From contig NW_024737042.1 of the NCBI RefSeq assembly GCF_018991925.1, positions 19,479,298-19,543,297 on the forward strand: a DNA stretch of 64,000 bases. Reading direction: 5' to 3'. The DNA is from Homarus americanus. Lineage: Eukaryota; Arthropoda; Malacostraca; Decapoda; Nephropidae. The notes under the pieces are model-generated. The model had not been told where the DNA came from. It saw nothing but the letters and a program-made list of their open reading frames with translations, and did no database searches. Positions within the stretch are counted from its first letter, which is position 1. Every line of letters begins with the position of its first letter. The translations under genes were made by a program, and so were the position numbers. Of the stretch, positions 58,269 through 64,000 are shown in pieces.

Positions 58269-59347
58269 TTAATATTTGTTTGCAGAACGAAGTTTCAAAC
58301 GATAATCATGAGGTACACTTTGTTTGTGTACTGTTTGAAAAGATGTGTCCATGACATCATTACCATTCGTCTGAAAAGATGTGTCTAAAACATTATTACC
58401 ATTCTTGGGTAATAAATCTTTATGGCCCCTTTTAAGACGGTCCGCATGCACTACATCTGCTGTTTGTGCAATAGGCTTCCAAGCTTTAAATTTGTTGCCC
58501 ACTTCTTTGGCGATAATGCGGAATGGACCAGAAAATTTGGCTGAAAGATTAGAGTTCCTTTCAGGTTCTCTCACCGCAACAGCATCGCTTATTTCTAACA
58601 TGACAGGCTTAGCTTGTTTATGTTGTTTAAAAATCATTTCAGTGCGTGTCGCTGCTAAATGTTTCCGTACTTGACAATGAATATCTGTAAAAACGCTGAT
58701 CTGTTTTCTCGCGAAATCTTCCATATTATAAACAGGGCATGGTTTGTCCGTAAGTACGTCATAAGGTAGACGCTTGTCTATGCCATAAACAATATAGTAG
58801 GGTGATTTGCCGGTAGAGCTATTAATCGACCCATTAATAGATGCTGCAACTTGCGATACCCAATCCTCCCATCCGTGTTGCATATCACACACAATCGGGC
58901 GAAGTATCTCTAGGATCTTGCGATTGGTTCTCTCGACAAGGCCATTAGCCTGTGGATTATAGGTTGTAATAAAACTTTGTTGTATCCATATTGTACACAA
59001 ATTTGTGCTACTAGCTGATTCTTGAACCCTAATCCATTGTCGGAGTGAAGAACCTTGGGCGTAGTAGAAGGACATATAAGATTCATCACTAAGGCATAAG
59101 CCACAGATTCGGCTATTTTATCCTTCAGTGGGACTAAAATCACAAACATAGAAAAATGATCGACACACACTAGCATGTACGAGGATCCCTGATGACTCCT
59201 TGGAAGTTGTAGCAAGTCTATTGGAACTGTGTCAAACGGACGTTCTGGTGTAGGATATTGTAAAATTGGAGCCGGTGACCTTGTAGTACCCTTATGTTGA
59301 GCACATGACAAACACTTAGCAATATGCAATTCTATGTCTTTCTTCAT
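58269..59347 (-). pseudogene. Gypsy-2 integrase, frameshifted
   Basis: 59347-58910: zinc-finger end CLSCAQHKGT, then the first catalytic aspartate in VPIDLLQLPRSH and the second in LHSDNGLGFKNQL. The frame breaks near 58990. The rest (59075 frame, to 58269) has YNPQANGLVERTNRKI with the catalytic glutamate. It continues with SPYYIVYGIDKRLPYD and the C-terminal GPFRIIAKEVGNKFKAW / VVHADRLKRG domain typical of Gypsy integrases. D,D,E residues are all visible. Confidence 0.82.
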
Positions 59348-59518
59348 AGTATTCCCAAAAAAAAACTAATTTCCACAAGTCATTTGTCACGGCCTTGGTG
59401 ATATGCTTGAAGAACATTGTGGAACATTGATAATCGTTTCACACACTGTGTTAGGTACGACTATTTGTGTAACAATACCCTCAGGCGTCTTCTTGGATCG
59501 ATGGAGTATGTTATGTCG

Positions 59519-60863
59519 TTATTCAAACTGACTGAGAGGAAGAATTAATTGTGGAAGCCTAATTTCCTCTCCCGACTCTAAAGCAAAAATGACTGCAGAC
59601 AACAATGGATTGCGTCGTTGTTCATCATCTAATTGTGGAAGAGTGAACGTACACACAGGCATCAATGCTACAATATTTCTAGACAAAGCGTCGGCGACCA
59701 CATTCGCTCTTCCCGGTAAATACCTGAACTCGGGGTTGAATTCTTGAATGGTCAAATACCAGCGTGCTAATATGCCTGATAGATTTCTTCCACGGAACAG
59801 TTCGGTTACTGCCGCATGATCCGTAAAAACAGTTATTTTATAACCAAAAATTATGTCTTTAAATGTTTTTCAGTGCCCAAACAACAGCTGACGCCTCTAA
59901 ATGATTTACTCAACAACGTGTTTCGGCATCATTAAGTTTACGACTTGCAAAAGCAATTTCTCTAAATTTCCTCTTGAGTCCAATTGCTTAAGTATAGCTC
60001 CGATTCCTTGTCCAGAGGCGTCGGTACACAGTGATTTCTAGAGAGTAACCAGGAAATGCTAAAATAGAGGAATTGGTAAGTTCTGTCTTCAATGCAACAA
60101 AGCTATATTCATGTTCAGCATCCCATATAAAAATTGCATCTTTCCTCAGTAACTTAGTTAAAGGTGACGCTAATGTCGCATAGTTTTAAATAAAAGAAAT
60201 ATAATATCCAGATAAACCAAGAAAACTACGCACCTTACAACAGATGTAGGACGTGGGAACTGAGCAACAGCCTTAACTTTATCATCAACTGTTTGAATAC
60301 CTTCGCCGTCAACTACAGGACCAAGGAAATGGATTCTGGATTTTAATAACTCACATTTAGAAAGTTTAATTTTCAGACCTGCTTTAAAAAGTTTTTGTAA
60401 CACTTCATTCAGTTTGACAAGATGGGTATCGACATCCATACTGACTAAATGAGATCATCCAAATAAGCACAGACTGTGGTACCTATCAATCCGGCAAACA
60501 GGGTGTTGATCATCCTTTGAAAAGTCAGTGGGGCATTTCTGAGGCCAAAAGGTATCCGCAGAAGTTCAAAATGGCCCAAAGGAGTACTATAAGCTTTATC
60601 CTCTCGGGATTTTTCATTGAGCGGTATTTGCCAATACCCGCTAAACAAATCTAAATTGCTACAGCATTATCCTTGCCTAAGGACTGTAAAATATCACTCA
60701 AGACAGGCATAGGGTACCTATCTGGGATAGTATTTTCATGAACGCGCCTAAAATCAATAACTGGGCGCCAACAGCCATCCTTCTTTGGAACTAAAAATAA
60801 AGGGCTATTGAAAGGAGATTTAGAATGTGTGATAACCTTCTCATTCAACATAACCTGAACCAT
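59519..60863 (-). pseudogene. Gypsy-2 reverse transcriptase and RNase H, multiply frameshifted
   Basis: In minus order: SPFNSPLFLVPKKDGCWRPV and DFRRVHENTIPDRYPMP (60651-60863), then MFSGYWQIPLNEKSREDKA, FELLRIPFGLRNAPLTFQRM and catalytic AYLDDLI (60445-60648). Next are KIKLSKCELLKSRIHFLG and IQTVDDKVKAVAQFPRP (60170-60439). The RNase H part is heavily broken up to 59755, ending with the tether FRYLPGRANVVADALSRN (59519-59755). Each block lies in a different frame. Motif A has changed around its usual aspartate (a stop or frame break falls just before MFSGYW). Confidence 0.83.
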
Positions 60864-61490
60864 ATCCTGAACTACAGCGAACTGGCTATGAGGGAGTCGG
60901 TAAGCTGGTATGTAGATTGAATTCGTGCCCTCTTGTAAGGATATGTGATGTGAGGTTAGATCTGTGTGTCTGAACTGTTCCCCTGGTAAAGCTACAATGT
61001 TTCTGTAGTCAAGCAGTTTTCAGAGTCTAGTCTTGCCTTGAAGATGATCAATCACCTTAACATGCGGTGATATTTGATTTATCCTCTCCTGTCCAGTTTG
61101 TTAAGGCGGAGAAGAAATACTACCAATTGGGAAGTGTATAGGCTGTGGTGCAACATTGTTATGATAAACTAGAAAAATCACACAAATTACATCCCTCTTT
61201 CAATATTCTAAGAGCGCCTGTTCTGTTAAGATCTTAGAACGTCTGTTAAACACCAGGTCGAATCGTGCTCAATGTTGATTCGCACGATAAGCCTTTAACC
61301 TTGCACGTTTCCGGAAGACATACTACATCAGTCCTCATGTACACGTCAGGTAAACCAACAATGACTGTGGTGAGTTCCTCATTCTGATAGTGGAGAGTAC
61401 CCGTTAATACTGCAGGTACAATCTTCCAACTTTTGCTGCATTAATCAGGCTGGGAAAGTGAATCTGTGAGGTCTTGAGCTCGCTTTGACT
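60864..61490 (-). other. Gypsy-2 upstream pol, unassigned
   Basis: Minus-strand open pieces such as LHYQNEELTTVIVGLPDVYM (about 61405-61345) lie between the RT and the 5' break. They probably belong to the protease/RT spacer, but no DTG/DSG motif was found. Confidence 0.4.
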
Positions 61491-61606
61491 TGTTATCCGC
61501 CTTCCTCCTATATATAACAAAGAAGTCTGTCTGTCTGTTTGTTTATTTGTTTATTTGTTTGTGTGTGTGTGTGTCCGCACGGGAATCTCGGAAATTACTT
61601 TACCGA
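61491..61606 (+). repeat. TCTG/TTTG/TG simple repeat, start resembling repeat R
   Basis: TATATATAACAAAGAAG, then (TCTG)n, (TTTG/TTTA)n and (GT)n, then CCGCACGGGAATCTCGGAAA. The start resembles dispersed repeat R at 17650 and 20245 without its body. Confidence 0.5.
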
Positions 61607-62053
61607 TGTGTAGTGATGATGGATGGTGTTATATGTAGTGATGATGGATGGTGTTATATGTAGTGATGATGGATGATGTTATATGTACTGATGATGGTTG
61701 ATGTTATATGTAGTGATGATGGGTGGTGTTATATGTAGTGATGATGGATGATGTTATATGTAGTGATGATGGATGGTGTTATATGTAGTGATGATGGATG
61801 ATGTTATATGTAGTGATGATGGATGGTGTTATATGTAGTGAAGATGAATGGTGTTATATGTAGTGATGATGGATGGTGTTATATGTAGTGATGATGGATG
61901 ATGTTATATGTAGTGATGATGGATGTTGTTATATGTAGTGATGATGGGTGGTGTTATATGTAGTGATGATGGATGATGTTATATGTAGTGATGATGGATG
62001 GTGTTAAATGTAGTGATGATGGATGGTGTTATATGCAGTGATGATGGATGATG
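61607..62053. repeat. 25-bp minisatellite (TAGTGATGATGGATGGTGTTATATG)
   Basis: About 18 units of 25 bp. Units alternate irregularly between GGATGGTG and GGATGATG forms. It ends at the TAA tail of a LINE-A fragment. Confidence 0.93.
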
Positions 62054-62054
62054 T

Positions 62055-62215
62055 TAATAATAATAATAATAATAATTAACAGTTTATTGAAAAAGTTCTG
62101 CAGCCCGAAGGCTGAAAATATACAGTGGACATAAATGACTTATTATATACATTGGTGGTTTAACAAAAGCCTTCATCATAGAAAGGTAAAGGAACATACA
62201 GTGAACACACAGATT
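62055..62215 (-). mobile_element. LINE-A copy 6, 3' end only
   Basis: (TAA)n at 62055-62076, then AACAGTTTATTGAAAAAG and GCAGCCCGAAGGCTGAAAAT, then about 100 bp of diverged 3' UTR. It lies between two different minisatellites. Confidence 0.75.
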
Positions 62216-62219
62216 AAAG

Positions 62220-63347
62220 TAGGGGTTGAACAGCAATCACGTAGTTTAGTAACTCCCTCGCAGATGGTGTTATGAGGGACCTCAAGTGGTGTAGTAATTC
62301 CCTCACAGATGGTGTTATGGGGGACCTGACGTGGTGTAGTAATTCCGTCAGAGATGGTGTTATAAGTGGCCTGACGTGGTGTAGTAATTCCCTCACAGAT
62401 GGTGTTTAAGGGGCATCCCGTGGTGTAGTAATTCCCTGACAGATGGTGTTATGAGGGGCATCCCGTGGTGTAGTAATTCCCTCACAGATGGTGTTATGAG
62501 GGGCCTCACGTGGTGTAGTAATTCCCTCACAGATGATGTTATGAGGGACCTCACGTGGTGTAGTAATTCCCTCATAGATGGTGTTATGAGGGACCTCACG
62601 TGGTGTAGTAAATCCCTCACAGATGGTGTTATGAGGGACCTCATGTGGTGTAGTAACTCCCTCACAGATGGTGTTATGAGGGACCTCACGTGGTGTAGCA
62701 ATTCCCTCACAGATGGTGTTATGAGGGGCATCCCGTGGTGTAGTAATTCCCTCACAGATGGTGTTATGAGGGACCTCACGTGGTGTAGTTATTCCCTCAC
62801 AGATGGTGTTATGAGGGACCTCACGTGGTGTAGTAACTCCCTCACAGATGGTGTTATGAGGGACCTCACGTGGTGTAGTAATTCCCTCACAGATGGTGTT
62901 ATGAGGGGCATCCCGTGTAGCACTTACACAGAGCGGTGCGAGGGACCCATTTGCGTAGCAATTCTCACAGATGGTGTTATGAGGGGCCTGATGGTGTAGT
63001 ACCCTGACAGGCGTTATGAGGGCATCCTGTGGTGCAGTAATTCTCACAGATGGTGTTATGAGGGGACCTCACGTGGTGTAGTAACTCCCCACAGATGGTG
63101 TTATGAGGGGCTTGACGTGGTGTAGTAATTCCCTCACAGATGGTATTATGAGGGGCTTGACGTGGTGTAGTAATTCCCTCACAGATGGTATTATGAGGGG
63201 CATAACGTGGTGTAGTAGTTCCCTCACAGGTTGTGTTATGAGGGGCCTGATGTGGTGTGGTACTTCCCTCACAGATGGTGTTATGAGGGGCATAACGTGG
63301 TGTAGTAATTCCCTCACAGATGGTGTTATGAGGAACCTCACATGGTG
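62220..63347. repeat. 45-bp minisatellite, ~24 units
   Basis: Units of 45 bp containing TTCCCTCACAGATGGTGTTA and GAGGGACCTCACGTGGTGTA, with GGGGCATCCCGTGG as the main variant. At 62930-63080 units are shortened and irregular. A 45-bp unit without stops leaves frames of 128-213 codons open on both strands (15-residue repeats). I consider these artefacts, since no ATG context, domain or neighbouring exon supports translation. The array ends in an assembly gap. Confidence 0.94.
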
Positions 63348-63447
63348 NNNNNNNNNNNNNNNNNNNNNNNNNNNNNNNNNNNNNNNNNNNNNNNNNNNNN
63401 NNNNNNNNNNNNNNNNNNNNNNNNNNNNNNNNNNNNNNNNNNNNNNN
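63348..63447. other. Assembly gap (100 N)
   Basis: Exactly 100 N at the end of the 45-bp minisatellite. Confidence 0.98.
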
Positions 63448-64000
63448 TTCTTGTCCATATCATACATTATCAGCAAAATCTTTTCCTAAGGTCCTAATGT
63501 AACCGGATATAAACTTTATCTATAATATATATTGATTTCAATTTTACCGATTATTAACTGTCATATCTTCACTCTTCGTCTTTCAAAGATGCAAGTTTAG
63601 TTCCTTGAATCAATCTTGATATGGAAGGTTTCTAAGTCTGAATCATTTGGTCATTTCTTTCGGCCTAAGGCAATTTATAGCCATTTTATAATAGGGCACC
63701 AGAACTGAACAGCATAATCGAGGTGCGGCCTGGCTAACAAATATAATTGCAATATATCGCGCTGAATGTGAAACCAAATGCTCTGTCACCTTATTTCCGA
63801 GCACTAACAGGGCTGGCTCTTTAGCATGCGGTATTATTAAACGGCATCTTTATGTAAAGTTGAGTATTTCTTGAGTTTTAAAAAGGGTCAGGGTACGGTA
63901 CTATTAACACGGGTTTGAAACACGGCGACCCTCTTCACTATACGAGCGTAAATCTCACTAAAAGTCAGAGCTTTCTCTAGGTTGATGTTGTTGGGCTGTA
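63448..64000 (-). mobile_element. Degraded copy of the 52.5-53.2 kb junction (LTR end, LINE-B, MITE)
   Basis: Starts GTCCATATCATACATTATC, the exact junction between the Gypsy-1 LTR end and LINE-B copy 6 at 52488-52506. It follows the same LINE-B text to GGTTGATGTTGTT...GGCTGTA (53131-53152) and includes a shortened MITE (63825-63950). Differences are mainly small deletions, spread evenly. It must derive from the same locus after both insertions, either as a genomic duplication or as an assembly or haplotype artefact. Confidence 0.85.

Larger units (their letters stand above)
57130..61490 (-). mobile_element. Gypsy-2: decayed retrovirus-like LTR element with env-like ORF
   Basis: Minus-strand remains in the order RT, RNase H, integrase, envelope-like ORF. 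Gag, the protease active site and the 5' LTR are not seen, and the left (5') part ends near 61490 against another repeat. Pol is unlike Gypsy-1 (YLDD rather than VVDD). A third ORF after integrase is the hallmark of env-bearing Gypsy elements (errantivirus-like). The copy is riddled with frameshifts and stops. Confidence 0.75.

Noticed and set aside
62220..63347. Open frames of 128-213 codons on both strands with 15-residue repeats
   Set aside because: The 45-bp minisatellite unit is a multiple of three and stop-free. No independent sign of coding.
62220..63347. CRISPR-like array
   Set aside because: Units are contiguous tandem repeats without unique spacers, in a eukaryotic repeat context.

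Overview
This window looks like repeat-dominated nuclear DNA of an arthropod, most probably a decapod crustacean. That is an inference from CR1-type LINEs whose 3' ends carry CTTATGTT-type tails, a tRNA-headed SINE of a style common in decapods, Penelope-like elements, and very abundant dinucleotide, minisatellite and TAA repeats. I found no host protein-coding gene, rRNA or functional tRNA. Every coding-looking region I can explain is a transposable element, and most are decayed. The labels A, B and C for LINE families are mine and refer only to this window.

Layout. 1-5.0 kb: a LINE-B scrap, the 3' end of one Penelope-like element (PLE-0), a nearly complete second one (PLE-1) between TA arrays, and an RNase H fragment of another LINE. 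5.0-6.9 kb: CA repeat, 17-bp minisatellite and an assembly gap. 6.9-11.8 kb: three consecutive minus-strand LINE-A copies. 13.5-16.9 kb: LINE-C pieces interrupted by a solo LTR and a SINE, each with target-site duplications. 17.6-20.5 kb: two copies of a dispersed repeat around a 1.4-kb 21-bp satellite. 22.3-28.9 kb: a LINE-C copy with a LINE-B copy nested in its reverse transcriptase, then an opposing LINE-C copy. 29.0-31.3 kb: LINE-B split by a probable solo LTR. 34.0-37.9 kb: the best-preserved element, a near-full-length LINE-B (CR1-like) with an intact SGNH-esterase ORF1 and an ORF2 with two apparent frameshifts. 38.1-40.5 kb: LINE-C with most of RT deleted. 40.6-41.1 kb: a foldback element. 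42.9-43.8 kb: 20-bp minisatellite. 44.8-45.1 kb: an inverted PLE remnant between TA arrays. 46.7-54.0 kb: a LINE-B host into which a Gypsy element with both LTRs (TSD TTATC) and a 160-bp MITE (TSD TAA) inserted. 54.0-56.3 kb: another LINE-A. 57.1-61.5 kb: a decayed second Gypsy element with an envelope-like third ORF. 61.6-63.3 kb: 25-bp and 45-bp minisatellites. 63.4-64.0 kb: after a gap, a degraded copy of the LTR/LINE-B/MITE junction at 52.5-53.2 kb.

How the parts relate. The elements form a readable insertion history: LINE-C and LINE-B copies are hosts, and LTR elements, the SINE and the MITE inserted later. The signal I rate highest is a hammerhead-ribozyme-like fold at the 3' ends of the Penelope-like elements. 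It is present in three places, and its paired bases differ between two of them while still pairing. This matches a known property of Penelope-like elements, so it is a strong annotation rather than a new system. I did not find a convincing undescribed system.
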